From a virus: 30,064 nt of DNA. The stretch is from IMG/VR virus record IMGVR_UViG_3300047557_002762, positions 1-30,064 of that record, one strand, 5' to 3'. This document shows positions 12,738-21,925 of the stretch, piece by piece (positions within the stretch are counted from its first letter, which is position 1; each line of letters starts with the position of its first letter). Made by a program: the position numbers and the translations under genes. The notes below the pieces were generated by a model, which saw nothing but the letters and a program-made list of their open reading frames with translations, was not told where the DNA came from and searched no databases.

Positions 12738-14498
12738 ATGGCTATTTTGGATTCCTATTTTGGTGATTATGTAGTCGCAGACTACATCATTGATCAAGAT
12801 TCCTATGTGGTAGGCTTACCTAAAGCCATCGCCTCTGCCTCATTCACTCTGGAAAGAGTGATAGATGGGGCAGTGACCTCTGCGAGTTCATACAGTTGGA
12901 CAGCCAGAGCCAGTCCAACTGTATCAGCCACGACCACAGCGTTGTCAGAGTTCGCACAGGTCACTGCGGCACAGAGATTTGCCAAAACCACCATATCTGC
13001 CAGCACCGCTGCCACGACCACAACCACTGCTAAAAATGTCATAGGTGCGGCCACAGTCAGCACCAGTCAATCCAGTCAGACCACATCAGGTTCTAATACC
13101 GCAAACGCAAACCAAACACTGACCGCACAGATCACAGTGACGGCAAGAACTGGTGTGATACTTCAGCATAGTGCTGTTATGTCAGCACAGGCCACGCAGG
13201 CCACAACAGCACAGAACCGTATCACGGGTGTTCTTACCATATCAGATGCTTTCACTGCCACACAAACTGCCAGAGGAACCTTACAGGGTGACATCTACAG
13301 CGATGTAGTCACTGCTGCCAGTATCACTGCCGCAGTCACACAGTCCGCACAGGCTTCTGCCACAGCAGAATCCACAGTGGCAGTGGATGGCATACCTTAT
13401 GTGTTTGCTTCTGCTGATTGGACTGTGACAGCCACACAAGACTGCCGCCTCAATGTAGATTTCACTGGCACTACCACAGCAGATTCTGTATTCACTGATG
13501 ATGTAGAAGGCAAGATCCTACAGATCTTCTCCGCAGAAGTTGCTGCCACGGCCACTGCCACGATGACCACGGTGGGTAAAAATACTATAACCCTGGCAGG
13601 AGAATATGAATTCTATACCTGGGACAGCACCGCTCCTGCTTGGCCACAATGGCCTTATGAACGCTGGGGCTTTGTAGGAACCAATGTCCAGAGAGTAGAT
13701 ACCAATCAATCTGCCACAGCAGTGATAGCCCGTGGTGTAGATGGTGGTATCTCAATGACTTCTGCGTTTGGTATCGCTATTGGCAGCGTGAATATCAAAC
13801 CATTTGCTCTCGCAGTAGCATCTGAATTCACGGCCAACATCCAGGGCAATGAAACATTTGATGGTGGATTTGCTGTTTCATCAGCATTTACCGTTACCAT
13901 CATCAATACCAATATCTTGCTGGCACAGATCACGCCCCAGGCAGTGGTCACGCAACAAACATCTGGACTGGTAGCACACACAGCACGCCAAGACATCACA
14001 GGTGTAGCCACAGCCGCCATTAGATTAGGGCAGATCAGCCTAAATCCTTGGTCCGCAGACATTGTCAGCACAGCGTTGATCTTGCCTGAAGTGGTCAAGA
14101 GCACAGCGATCTCAATGCCTGCTGTGTCATCAGTGGCCGCTATCACTGCTACCAATGTCATCAGCGGCCAACAAAATATCACAGGTCAGTTTGCCAATAT
14201 CAATAACTTCCGCTACATCGCTGGCAGCAGACCCACATTCACAGGTGTGGCCACATACTATACATTTGCGGAAAATGATCAAAATCTCACTGACATCTTC
14301 TTTGACACCGTGGTTTCTACCATCATCATTGGCAGAGAACTACAGCCTGATCCTTATAGGATCGTGGCAGCCACCAGTGAAAATAGATCATTGAGAGTAT
14401 ATGAAGAAAACAGGGTCTTGGTCATACCTTGCCAATCACGCATCGTGCGTGTGGAGCAACCACCTTATGACCCAGTATTAGATAGGAGAGTAGCATAA
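12738..14498 (+). CDS. Large Thr/Ala/Ser-rich structural protein, 586 aa
   Basis: The start ATG 12738 follows CAAGGAAC. The N-terminus (MAILDSYFGDYVVADYI) is compact, and a long, low-complexity beta-type region full of Thr, Ala, Ser and Val follows. A non-repetitive C-terminal domain of about 70 residues (ENRSLRVYEENRVLVIPCQS onward) is probably the functional end. No family is recognised with certainty. The position just before the fibre-tail adaptor gene suggests a fibre shaft or tail decoration. Confidence 0.7.
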   Translation: MAILDSYFGDYVVADYIIDQDSYVVGLPKAIASASFTLERVIDGAVTSASSYSWTARASPTVSATTTALSEFAQVTAAQRFAKTTISASTAATTTTTAKNVIGAATVSTSQSSQTTSGSNTANANQTLTAQITVTARTGVILQHSAVMSAQATQATTAQNRITGVLTISDAFTATQTARGTLQGDIYSDVVTAASITAAVTQSAQASATAESTVAVDGIPYVFASADWTVTATQDCRLNVDFTGTTTADSVFTDDVEGKILQIFSAEVAATATATMTTVGKNTITLAGEYEFYTWDSTAPAWPQWPYERWGFVGTNVQRVDTNQSATAVIARGVDGGISMTSAFGIAIGSVNIKPFALAVASEFTANIQGNETFDGGFAVSSAFTVTIINTNILLAQITPQAVVTQQTSGLVAHTARQDITGVATAAIRLGQISLNPWSADIVSTALILPEVVKSTAISMPAVSSVAAITATNVISGQQNITGQFANINNFRYIAGSRPTFTGVATYYTFAENDQNLTDIFFDTVVSTIIIGRELQPDPYRIVAATSENRSLRVYEENRVLVIPCQSRIVRVEQPPYDPVLDRRVA

Positions 14499-14833
14499 TG
14501 ACACAACTAACAGGATTCAGAACAGATAGAGAAGGTGCCTACATCGTCAAAGATCCACAAGCAGAGTTAGATTACAGCATTGACTGGAGCGATTGGATTG
14601 ACAGCGGTGACGCCATCAACTCCAGCGTCTGGACCGTAGAAACTGTCACAGGTGATACCAATAATCTTGACAACTACCAAGACAGTTATAGTGCTGGCAC
14701 ATCAATCACCACAGTTTGGCTACGGCGTGGCACATTGGGGAATAACTATCGTGTGACCAATCGTATAACCACGGCCAACGGACTCAAGGATGAGCGTTAT
14801 TTCCGTGTGTTTGTAAAAGACAGGACAGTATGA
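14498..14833 (+). CDS. Phage fibre-tail adaptor-like protein
   Basis: The 111-residue protein has KDPQAELDYSIDWSDWI near the N-terminus, SSVWTVETVTG in the middle, and VWLRRGTLGNNYRVTNRIT followed by ERYFRVFVKD at the end. This matches small phage proteins annotated as fibre-tail adaptors, with an Ig-like beta sandwich. The start overlaps the previous stop by one base, and the stop overlaps the terminase start. It probably links fibres to the tail. Confidence 0.75.
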   Translation: MTQLTGFRTDREGAYIVKDPQAELDYSIDWSDWIDSGDAINSSVWTVETVTGDTNNLDNYQDSYSAGTSITTVWLRRGTLGNNYRVTNRITTANGLKDERYFRVFVKDRTV

Positions 14834-15222
14834 CAGATATAGATCTGGCCAGCCATACCTATCGTCGTGAAAATCCTCCACAAGATAAAAATGTGGATGG
14901 ATCTGAACGCAAGCACGGCTCGCCACCTCGCAAAGACCTTGACCCAGCACAGGTATTCAAACTGGCTGCTTTGGGTGCCAACAATGTTGAAATAGCCAAC
15001 TTTTTTGGCGTCAGCGAAGGTCTCATACGGAAACGCTACCAAGATGTAGTGGATGCGGGACGCAACAACATCAAACTGCGATTGAGGCAAGCACAGGTGC
15101 GTGAAGCCCTGGGTGGCAATATCACTATGTTGATCTGGCTTGGTAAGAATATGCTCAATCAGAGCGACACAGGGGCTCGTGACGATGCTGAAACACAGCC
15201 TTTGCCCTGGAGTGAAGACTGA
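14830..15222 (+). CDS. terS: Terminase small subunit
   Basis: This 130-residue protein recognises viral DNA for packaging. A helix-turn-helix at about residues 40-70 (ANNVEIANFFGVSEGLIRKR) is the DNA-binding part. The oligomerising helices include LRLRQAQVREALGG and LIWLGKNMLNQ (101-111), typical of small terminases. It overlaps the adaptor gene by four bases, and its stop overlaps the large subunit start by one base. The neighbourhood makes the call secure. Confidence 0.88.
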   Translation: MTDIDLASHTYRRENPPQDKNVDGSERKHGSPPRKDLDPAQVFKLAALGANNVEIANFFGVSEGLIRKRYQDVVDAGRNNIKLRLRQAQVREALGGNITMLIWLGKNMLNQSDTGARDDAETQPLPWSED

Positions 15223-16463
15223 TGCCATTGAGTGCGGCACAACAAAATATCATTGACAGTCTGGCTCGTTTCAGAGTAGCCATTTGTGGTCGTCGTTTTG
15301 GCAAGACCCATTTGAGTATGACCGCTGTGGCCAAGGTAGCAAGACATCCCAATCGCAAGATCTTTATGGTCTATCCAACCTATCGTCAGGCCAAACAAAC
15401 GGTATGGAAACAACTGAAACAAAGATTAGAACGCATCCGTTGGATCTCCAAGATCAATGAAAGCGATCTCACCATAGAGTTGGTCAATGGTTCTACCATC
15501 AGCCTACGAGGAGCAGACAACTTTGACAGCCTACGAGGAGTAGGTCTGGATTTCATAGTTTTGGATGAGTTCGCTTTCATTGATGAAGAAGCCTGGACAG
15601 AAGTGCTACGACCCACATTGAGTGATAGGAACGGTAGTGCTTTGTTTATTTCTACACCTTGTGGTCGTGGAAACTGGGCTTTTGATCTCTATCAACGAGG
15701 CCAATCTCCTGAAGAGCATCAATGGGAGAGTTGGCAATACACCACTCTGGATGGTGGCCGTGTGCCACAGGCTGAAATAGATGCCGCTCGCAAAGATCTT
15801 GACCAGAAAACATTCAATCAAGAATACCTGGCCACATTTGAGATGTTTGCTGGGGCCATCTATTATGGTTTTGACCCTGCTCGTAACATCAAGACCTGGG
15901 ATAGGACCAGAGAAATCACGGAAATCTTGCTGATGTGCGATTTCAATACCAATCCAATGAGTGCTTGTGTGGGTGTATGGGACAAAGATCGCATACACAT
16001 CATTGATGAAATAGTGATCTATGGTTCAAACACAGATGAACTGGTCCAGGAAGTTCGCAATCGCTACCATCGTGCTCGTGTCAAGGCCTATCCAGATCCT
16101 GCTGGAGTCCAAAGGAAGACATCAGCAGGTGGTCGCACAGATATAACCATATTGGAAAACGCAGGTTTTCGTGTGTTTTACCATAGACAGCATCCACAGG
16201 TGCGTGATCGCATCAATGCTGTGAATAGTGCCCTGGCTCCAGCACAAGGTGAGCCCAAGTTAGTGATAGATCCTGCTTGTCACAAGGTCATAGAATGCCT
16301 GACCAAGCAGACCTACAAAGAAGGAACACAGATTCCTGACAAAGATTCTGGCTTTGATCATATGAATGACGCCTTGGGTTATGGTATCCAATACCTAATG
16401 CCCATTGTGCGAGATCGTGAGCCCCCGCCACAACCACAGACCTGGCGAGTCCAAACCGCGTAA
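15222..16463 (+). CDS. terL: Terminase large subunit (ATPase-nuclease)
   Basis: This 413-residue packaging motor has Walker A GRRFGKT at residues 23-29, Walker B FIVLDE at 111-116 and the coupling motif SALFISTP at 139-146. The C-terminal RNase H-like nuclease begins with MCDFNTNP, where D240 is the first catalytic Asp; the last Asp lies in DHMNDALGY. The length is typical of a short siphovirus terminase. Overlap with terS indicates co-translation. The stop codon is the start of a TAAATA motif before the portal gene. Confidence 0.95.
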   Translation: MPLSAAQQNIIDSLARFRVAICGRRFGKTHLSMTAVAKVARHPNRKIFMVYPTYRQAKQTVWKQLKQRLERIRWISKINESDLTIELVNGSTISLRGADNFDSLRGVGLDFIVLDEFAFIDEEAWTEVLRPTLSDRNGSALFISTPCGRGNWAFDLYQRGQSPEEHQWESWQYTTLDGGRVPQAEIDAARKDLDQKTFNQEYLATFEMFAGAIYYGFDPARNIKTWDRTREITEILLMCDFNTNPMSACVGVWDKDRIHIIDEIVIYGSNTDELVQEVRNRYHRARVKAYPDPAGVQRKTSAGGRTDITILENAGFRVFYHRQHPQVRDRINAVNSALAPAQGEPKLVIDPACHKVIECLTKQTYKEGTQIPDKDSGFDHMNDALGYGIQYLMPIVRDREPPPQPQTWRVQTA

Positions 16464-16483
16464 ATAAGAGATGAGGATTTGAT

Positions 16484-18088
16484 ATGATAACCACTTTCGC
16501 AGAACTACAGGAAACACATCCTGATTATGGAAAAAACCAGGAGGAATGGAAGTTCCTTTATGACGCCTATATGGGCGGTAAAGATTGGGAAGCCGCAGGC
16601 TATCTCACTCGCTATGTATTTGAAAGTGATGCTGACTACTATGATAGAGTAGCACAGACACCCTATGACAATCATTGTCGTAGCATAGTCCATCTCTATA
16701 ACTCATTCATTTACTCAACTCCTCCCACAAGAGATCTTGTGGATCTCGCCCAAGACCCTGCGATGATAGACTTCCTGGAAGACGCGGACCTGGAAGGTCG
16801 CAGTTTTGATCAGTTTATGCGACAAGTGGATATCACTTCCAGTGTGTTTGGTAGTGCCTGGGTCATAGTTGATAAACCTGCTGTGGTCCTCAACACAGCG
16901 GCTGAAGAACAGGCTCTGGGTGTAAGACCTTATGTGGCTTTGTTTAGTCCTCTCAATGTATTGGATTGGAAGTTTGAGCGACAAATCAATGGTCGTTATG
17001 AGTTGGTGTATCTCAAAGTATTAGAAAATCAAGACCAAGACGAAGTCATCGTCAAAGAGTTTGATCGTGAAATGATCACAACCTATCGTGGTCTCAAAAG
17101 CAAAAAAGACATTGAAATAATCAGTGCCGTGCCTAACTCTCTTGGCAAGGTTCCTGCTGTGATCGCATACAATGCCAGATCTGGCAGCAGAGGCATTGGC
17201 ATTAGCGAAATACAAGATGTGGCCCGTGTGAATCGTTCAATCTATGATGAACACAGCGAAATAGTCCAAATCATCCGTTTGAGCAATCATCCCAGCCTTG
17301 TGAAAACATCAGGCACACAGGCAGCCGCAGGTGCGGGTGCCATCATACAGATTGAAGACAATCTTGATCCAGGACTCAAACCCTATCTCTTACAGCCTGA
17401 TGCTGCCAGCCTGGATGGTGTGCGTGCTTCAATCAAAGACAAGGTAGAAGCCATCAATCGTATGGCAGCCGTGGGATCAGTGCGTGCCACAGAAACTCGC
17501 ACAATGAGTGGCGTGGCCATTGAAACAGAAATGCGGACACTCAATGCCAAGTTGAGTGAAAAAGCAGACGAGATGGAGTTGGCTGAAGAAAAGATCCTGG
17601 AACTGTGGTGTGAATGGCAGGCCACTGTCTGGCAAGGCACGATCAAATATCCTGATTCATTCAATGCTCGTGATCGCAAAAATGATCTCAACTTGTTACA
17701 GCAAGCACTGACTATGGTTGGAGAGAATGCTGACCTCAAGATGGAGATACATCGCCAAGTAGCAGAAATCGTCATTGAAGATCCAGAAAAACTGGCAGAA
17801 GTGCTGGAAAGCATTGATGAATATGATGCCCTGGAAGATCAAGCAGAAGCCATCAGAGATGACAGCACAGAATCAGATGATCAGGAGAGATTATATCCAG
17901 ATGGACAACCTATTCCAGAAGATTTACCACCTGCTTATCAAAGTAGTGCCAGTGATGGGGTGCCTGAAGGACAAGCCTGTGGTAACTGCGAACATAATGT
18001 AAATCAAATGTGTAGTCTGTTCAACAACGCACCTATTCGTGAAAGTTGGTGGTGTCTCAAGTGGGAACCCAAGGCAAGCAATGAATGA
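16484..18088 (+). CDS. Portal protein (DUF4055-like) with C-terminal four-cysteine domain
   Basis: This 534-residue protein forms the dodecameric channel of the procapsid vertex. The N-terminal half (YDRVAQTPYDNHCRSIVHLY, then an aromatic S-P-P stretch) and the central VPAVIAYNARSG and ATETRTMSGVAIETEMRTL segments fit DUF4055-type portals. Unusually, the last 40 residues carry C499, C502, C510 and C524, spaced C-x2-C-x7-C-x13-C around Trp residues, resembling small HiPIP-like or zinc-ribbon modules. GAGGAT provides the ribosome site. Position after terL makes the portal call firm. Confidence 0.9.
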   Translation: MITTFAELQETHPDYGKNQEEWKFLYDAYMGGKDWEAAGYLTRYVFESDADYYDRVAQTPYDNHCRSIVHLYNSFIYSTPPTRDLVDLAQDPAMIDFLEDADLEGRSFDQFMRQVDITSSVFGSAWVIVDKPAVVLNTAAEEQALGVRPYVALFSPLNVLDWKFERQINGRYELVYLKVLENQDQDEVIVKEFDREMITTYRGLKSKKDIEIISAVPNSLGKVPAVIAYNARSGSRGIGISEIQDVARVNRSIYDEHSEIVQIIRLSNHPSLVKTSGTQAAAGAGAIIQIEDNLDPGLKPYLLQPDAASLDGVRASIKDKVEAINRMAAVGSVRATETRTMSGVAIETEMRTLNAKLSEKADEMELAEEKILELWCEWQATVWQGTIKYPDSFNARDRKNDLNLLQQALTMVGENADLKMEIHRQVAEIVIEDPEKLAEVLESIDEYDALEDQAEAIRDDSTESDDQERLYPDGQPIPEDLPPAYQSSASDGVPEGQACGNCEHNVNQMCSLFNNAPIRESWWCLKWEPKASNE

Positions 18089-18737
18089 TAGAAGATTGCT
18101 CCAGTTGGAGACACTGGCAGATCGCAAAAGATGGTGGCCCAGAGGCGGTGATGGTGCTGTATGGCCTTGGCCTTGCCTGGTCCAGCAAGCACACAGCACA
18201 AGGTTTTATCAACAGATGATTGAAGAAATGAAACAACGCAGTCCCATAGCACCATTCAGAAAAGTTTTAGACATAGGTCAAGACCGTGGTGAATCAATGA
18301 TGTGGATCAGCACTATCAGTGAAAAGATCATTGGCATTGATATTGATACTCGTATGATAGAAGTCAGCCAGGCCAACTTGCGTATGAGTGGTCATTACTG
18401 TGCTGACCGTCACAGTTGGTTTGTGCTACCAGAAAAGAGTCTGGTAGATATAGATGATGCTCGTTGGCAAGACATAGATTTGGTCAAGGTAGATGCGGGT
18501 GCTCGCACTCTGTTTGTGTTGGAAGCCCTGGCAGAAGTGCTGGAACGCAATCATCCTGTGCTGTTTGTGATTCACAATGACAGCGTGGCCAATGAAGAAA
18601 TCTGGGATTATCTCATCAAAACACACGGTTATATCGCTGATGTGTTGGACCCAGATCGTTGCCCCCACATAGGGCCTGGCAGCGTGATGATAGGTTATGC
18701 CCATCCCAAAGGAAAAAACTATGAAAACCGCATATAA
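18081..18737 (+). CDS. FkbM-family-like SAM methyltransferase
   Basis: The start is ATG 18081, overlapping the portal stop by 8 bases; an upstream in-frame GTG lies deep in the portal gene. The 218-residue protein has motif I VLDIGQDRGE at 62-71, an acidic GIDID at the end of strand 2, and DLVKVDAGAR at 133-142. The latter recalls the FkbM hallmark D-L-x-K-I-D-V-E-G with the Glu replaced. FkbM enzymes O-methylate sugars and other hydroxyls. In a capsid operon it may modify a virion glycan or host polysaccharide. Substrate unknown. Confidence 0.7.
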   Translation: MNDRRLLQLETLADRKRWWPRGGDGAVWPWPCLVQQAHSTRFYQQMIEEMKQRSPIAPFRKVLDIGQDRGESMMWISTISEKIIGIDIDTRMIEVSQANLRMSGHYCADRHSWFVLPEKSLVDIDDARWQDIDLVKVDAGARTLFVLEALAEVLERNHPVLFVIHNDSVANEEIWDYLIKTHGYIADVLDPDRCPHIGPGSVMIGYAHPKGKNYENRI

Positions 18738-18777
18738 GAAAAAGAAAAAGATGCCTAAACCTGGTCGTTCGCGTTAG
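18721..18777 (+). CDS. Possible 18-aa basic peptide
   Basis: An ATG at 18721 follows AAAGGAAA and overlaps the end of the methyltransferase gene. It encodes MKTAYKKKKKMPKPGRSR and stops at 18775-18777. The charge is extreme. A ribosome site supports it, but the length is so short that chance cannot be excluded. Confidence 0.3.
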   Translation: MKTAYKKKKKMPKPGRSR

Positions 18778-18843
18778 GCACAATAAATAATCAACCCACT
18801 CACATCAGGTGAGGTCACACTCAAAGAAAGAGGTCAAAAAACT

Positions 18844-19530
18844 ATGGAAACTGAAATCCAAACAAATCAGGCAGCAAGCGAGGCAACTGGCGTCTCCAAC
18901 GATCAAGGCCAGGCAACTGAAGCAAAGATGCTTTCACAAGATGAAGTGAATCGTATCGTTGCTGAACGAGTAGAGCGAGAGCGTAAAAAGTTTGAGAAAC
19001 GCTTTGAAGGCGTGGATCTTGATCGCTACCGCACTCTCACAGAGGCTGAAGAAGCCCGCAAGTTGGAAGATCAGAAGCGTCGTGGCGAGTTTGAGTCAAT
19101 ACTCAAAGAAACCGTCAGTAAAAAAGACAACACTATCGTCCAACTCAAGCAGGAGTTAGAAACTATAAAAGTTGATGGAGCGATGATCACTGCCGCAAGC
19201 CAAGCCCGTGCTGTAAATCCACAGCAAGTGGTATCGTTGTTGAAAAACCAAGTTCGCTTGAGCGAAACTGGCGAAGTTGAAGTGTTAGACACCAAGACTG
19301 GTCAGATACGCTACACGGACAAAGGTGATCCAATGACGATGACTGATCTTGTGTCAGAATTCTTGACATCAAACCCCCATTTTGTAGTTGCTACTCCTTC
19401 AGGATCAGGCACTCAATCCAACACACGCTCTAACAGCGTGACCAAGATTGATCTGTCTAAACTGGATATGAGAAATCCAGAACACCGTAAGGTCTATGCG
19501 GATTTCCGCAAGGCCAACGGTTTAGCCTAA
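18844..19530 (+). CDS. Capsid scaffold protein (DUF4355-like)
   Basis: This 228-residue protein is a highly charged helix from about residue 30 to 115 (EVNRIVAERVERERKKFEKR is typical of the family). A C-terminal basic segment ends KVYADFRKANGLA, probably the capsid-binding end. It lies immediately before the major capsid gene, as scaffolds do. The 106-bp gap before it holds the 18-aa peptide and a TAAATA motif; AAAGAGGT serves as ribosome site. No protease motif is seen. Confidence 0.85.
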   Translation: METEIQTNQAASEATGVSNDQGQATEAKMLSQDEVNRIVAERVERERKKFEKRFEGVDLDRYRTLTEAEEARKLEDQKRRGEFESILKETVSKKDNTIVQLKQELETIKVDGAMITAASQARAVNPQQVVSLLKNQVRLSETGEVEVLDTKTGQIRYTDKGDPMTMTDLVSEFLTSNPHFVVATPSGSGTQSNTRSNSVTKIDLSKLDMRNPEHRKVYADFRKANGLA

Positions 19531-19547
19531 ATCAAAGGAGATTATAA

Positions 19548-20402
19548 ATGGCTGGTTCAACAACTACTACCCTAAACGACCTGCTACCTGCTATCACAGC
19601 AGAAGCAATGTTCGTTGCCAACGAGCGTTCCATTATGCGTGGCCTCGTGAAAAACTTCAACTTGCCTGCTCAACAAGGCAAGACTGTTACAGTTCCTATC
19701 TACCCTGTCCAATCAGCAGCCGCATTGACAGAAGGTGATGAGGTTTCTAACACAGCAGTAAGCACTGATGGTGCTACATTGACAATCTCTACGGTTGCCA
19801 TCCGCACTATCGTAACAGACTTGGCCAAGGCTTCGTCTGCTTCCAATGTGGTCAGCGACTTGGGACGCCTTTTTGGTGAAGCCATTGCTCGCAAAATGGA
19901 CACAGACCTTTTGGCCTTGTTCAGCGGTTTTGCCACTGGTGTTGGCGGTGCTTCTACAGCATTGTCTGCCGCAGTGATCGCACAAGCAGTTGCTCGTTTG
20001 CGTGCCAACGCTGTGCCTGCTGACGCATTGGCTTGCGTGGTCAATCCATATGTGGCCTATGACCTCAAAGCAAACTTGACCAACACTTTTGCTAACCCCA
20101 ACGCTGGCATCATCCAAAATGAAGCAATGTCAGTTGGCTATGTTGGAACGCTGTTTGGCGTGCCCGTGTTTGAATCTTCAAACATTGCCAACACTGGCAC
20201 AGCAGGTGACTATGTTGGTGCGGTATTCCACCGTGACGCATTGGGTCTTGCTATGATTGGTGACATCACTGTTGAAACACAGCGTCGTGCTTCTTATGTT
20301 GGCGATGATGTTGTTGCTTACGCACACTACGGTGTTGGTGAGATTTATGATGGCTACGGCGTGAAAATCACTGCTGATTCAAGCCTGGTAGATCCAGCCT
20401 AA
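19548..20402 (+). CDS. Major capsid protein (HK97 fold)
   Basis: This 284-residue protein forms the head shell. It starts TTTLNDLLPAITAEAMFV with RSIMRGLVKNFNLP, has the TVTVPIYPVQSAAALTEGDE strand-loop, and ends with the beta-rich RASYVGDDVVAYAHYGVGEI stretch, all usual for short HK97-fold coat proteins. The Shine-Dalgarno AAAGGAG is near-perfect, as for a very abundant protein, and codon use is smoother than in neighbouring genes. No N-terminal delta domain is seen; the separate scaffold replaces it. Confidence 0.92.
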   Translation: MAGSTTTTLNDLLPAITAEAMFVANERSIMRGLVKNFNLPAQQGKTVTVPIYPVQSAAALTEGDEVSNTAVSTDGATLTISTVAIRTIVTDLAKASSASNVVSDLGRLFGEAIARKMDTDLLALFSGFATGVGGASTALSAAVIAQAVARLRANAVPADALACVVNPYVAYDLKANLTNTFANPNAGIIQNEAMSVGYVGTLFGVPVFESSNIANTGTAGDYVGAVFHRDALGLAMIGDITVETQRRASYVGDDVVAYAHYGVGEIYDGYGVKITADSSLVDPA

Positions 20403-20418
20403 TAGGGAGTGATAGCAT

Positions 20419-20868
20419 ATGACAATGAGCACTGACGCAGATATCCAGGAATACTTTCCTGATCTATATGATTATGGCATCCAGGACTTTAGTGATTACC
20501 ACGAAAAGACCAGACAGGATATCTTCCGTCGTCTGCGTATTGAATGGTGGCCTACCAAAAGCAGGGCACTGAAATACAATATCGCGGTTGTAGCCACTGA
20601 TCCAGAAATGGACGAAACTCTCCTCACAGAGAGTCAGTTCAAGCGTGCGGCGGTGTTTCATTGTCTTGCCTACTATATCCTGCCCCAACTCAACAAGTTT
20701 GAGCCTGACGGCGATAGATTTGGAGAGATGATGAAATATTACAAGGCACGCTTTGAAGAAGAGTTTGATCTTGTGGTCAGAGACGGAGTTGAATACGATT
20801 CCAACAATGACAATGTTTTATCAGATGGTGAAAAGGCAACTACGGCATATTTGAGGCTGGTTAGATGA
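20419..20868 (+). CDS. Head-tail connector / adaptor protein
   Basis: The 149-residue mostly helical protein follows the capsid gene with GGGAG upstream; ATG 20419 or 20425 may be used. It starts STDADIQEYFPDLYDYGIQD, has an AAVFHCLAYYILPQL helix, and ends with TAYLRLVR. The size, helical content and location suit the adaptor ring that binds the portal. It overlaps the next gene by four bases. Family assignment rests mainly on position. Confidence 0.65.
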   Translation: MTMSTDADIQEYFPDLYDYGIQDFSDYHEKTRQDIFRRLRIEWWPTKSRALKYNIAVVATDPEMDETLLTESQFKRAAVFHCLAYYILPQLNKFEPDGDRFGEMMKYYKARFEEEFDLVVRDGVEYDSNNDNVLSDGEKATTAYLRLVR

Positions 20869-21302
20869 GCGTTCGTGAAGACATAGTTGAGGATGTGGTC
20901 ACCACATTGAAAGATGCGGATGATCCTCGCTTTGGTCTTGTGACCCGTAATCATTTTGATGTGGTCAAGTTGAGTCGTCAGCAGTTTCCTGCTATCTGGG
21001 TCCAGACAGCAGACGAAAACCGTGTGGATGAGTCAAAAACTGGTAGTGCCAGTGGTATGACTCGCAGTTCTACTTTGCTGTTACGCTTGGCTGGCTATGT
21101 CCAGGGCACAGATATTGATAAGTTGAGGAATGATCTCATTGAGCGTGTGGAGGAAGCCTTGGAAGCAGATCGCACTCGCGGTGGAAAGGCACGCATCACA
21201 AGACTCACTGAAATCACGGTAGATTTCAATCAACCAGAACACATAGGTCGTGTGGATATGACAGTAGAAATATATTACACCTATAGGAGAGCAACGGTAT
21301 GA
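20865..21302 (+). CDS. Tail terminator / completion-like protein
   Basis: The 145-residue alpha/beta protein starts with a helix (VREDIVEDVVTTLKDADDPR), then FPAIWVQTADE, and has a STLLLRLAGYVQG strand and a C-terminal VDMTVEIYYTYRRA strand. This is the layout of gpU-like tail terminators (alpha-beta sandwich) that cap the tail tube. It overlaps both neighbours by four bases. The role is inferred from layout and order. Confidence 0.65.
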   Translation: MSVREDIVEDVVTTLKDADDPRFGLVTRNHFDVVKLSRQQFPAIWVQTADENRVDESKTGSASGMTRSSTLLLRLAGYVQGTDIDKLRNDLIERVEEALEADRTRGGKARITRLTEITVDFNQPEHIGRVDMTVEIYYTYRRATV

Positions 21303-21484
21303 TAGATACCACAGGTAAAATAGAGATGACCAATGGTCGTAAGACTCGTTGGGTCTCTCCAGATTCTGTAGAGGATCTGAAACAACAAGGCTTCGTGGCG
21401 GTCAATCAACCCGTGATCTCTATGAAACCAACTCGTGCTCGTCAGCAGACCGCTGATGACACAAAGCCAACATTGGAGGAATAA
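21299..21484 (+). CDS. Small hypothetical protein in the tail module, 61 aa
   Basis: The ATG lies in an ATGA overlap with the previous stop. The N-terminal half (IDTTGKIEMTNGRKTRWVSP) is beta-like, then DSVEDLKQQGFVAVNQP, and the end is a disordered, charged tail. The combination of W-V-S-P and L-K-x-x-G-F recalls short peptidoglycan- or head-completion-type modules, but no family is assigned. It lies between tail terminator and tail tube. Confidence 0.6.
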   Translation: MIDTTGKIEMTNGRKTRWVSPDSVEDLKQQGFVAVNQPVISMKPTRARQQTADDTKPTLEE

Positions 21485-21487
21485 CAA

Positions 21488-21925
21488 ATGGCAACTTACA
21501 CAGGTCAAAACGGCGTGTTGAAGATGGACAACAACAGCGGCAGCATCACTGCTGTGGCTGAAGTCACATCATTCACCGTTGATCACACCGTGAATACGAT
21601 TGAAGATACCGCTATGGGCGATCAGTATCGCACCTATCGTATTGGCGTAAATGAGTGGAGTGGATCAGCAGATATCTATTTTGATTCAACACACATTTCA
21701 AGTTTTGGTAATGTTTTGGTAGGCAATGCGTCAGGTGGTTTAGCCAGCGATGCTTCTGCTTCTATTGAACTTTATCCAGGTGGTGACACAGCCACTTACC
21801 CAAAACTTTCAGGCGAGATCATCGTCACAGGCTTTTCCGTCGCATCAGAGATGGAAGGTATGGTAACAGCAACTATTTCTTTCCAAGGAACAGGTGCTTT
21901 GACAATGGCAGCCGTGTCAGCGTAA
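21488..21925 (+). CDS. Major tail tube protein
   Basis: The 145-residue beta protein begins ATYTGQNGVLKMDNNSGSIT, continues with VAEVTSFTVDHTVNTIEDTA and has the EWSGSADIYFD strand and a GEIIVTGFSVASEMEGMVTA strand. These match short tube proteins of siphoviruses and phage-like injection systems (VxxFTxxxxxxxIExTxMG pattern). It lies before the chaperones and tape measure. The ring protein polymerises around the tape measure. Confidence 0.88.
   Translation: MATYTGQNGVLKMDNNSGSITAVAEVTSFTVDHTVNTIEDTAMGDQYRTYRIGVNEWSGSADIYFDSTHISSFGNVLVGNASGGLASDASASIELYPGGDTATYPKLSGEIIVTGFSVASEMEGMVTATISFQGTGALTMAAVSA

Noticed and set aside
12738-14498. Alternative coding or simple-repeat expansion in the Thr/Ala-rich structural gene
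   Set aside because: Codons are mixed, no exact tandem DNA repeat is present, and the frame is continuous with a good start and a unique C-terminal domain.
15490-15550. Direct repeat AGCCTACGAGGAG in the large terminase gene
   Set aside because: It encodes the two SLRG segments of a normal terminase motif (SLRGADNFDSLRG), so protein constraint explains it.
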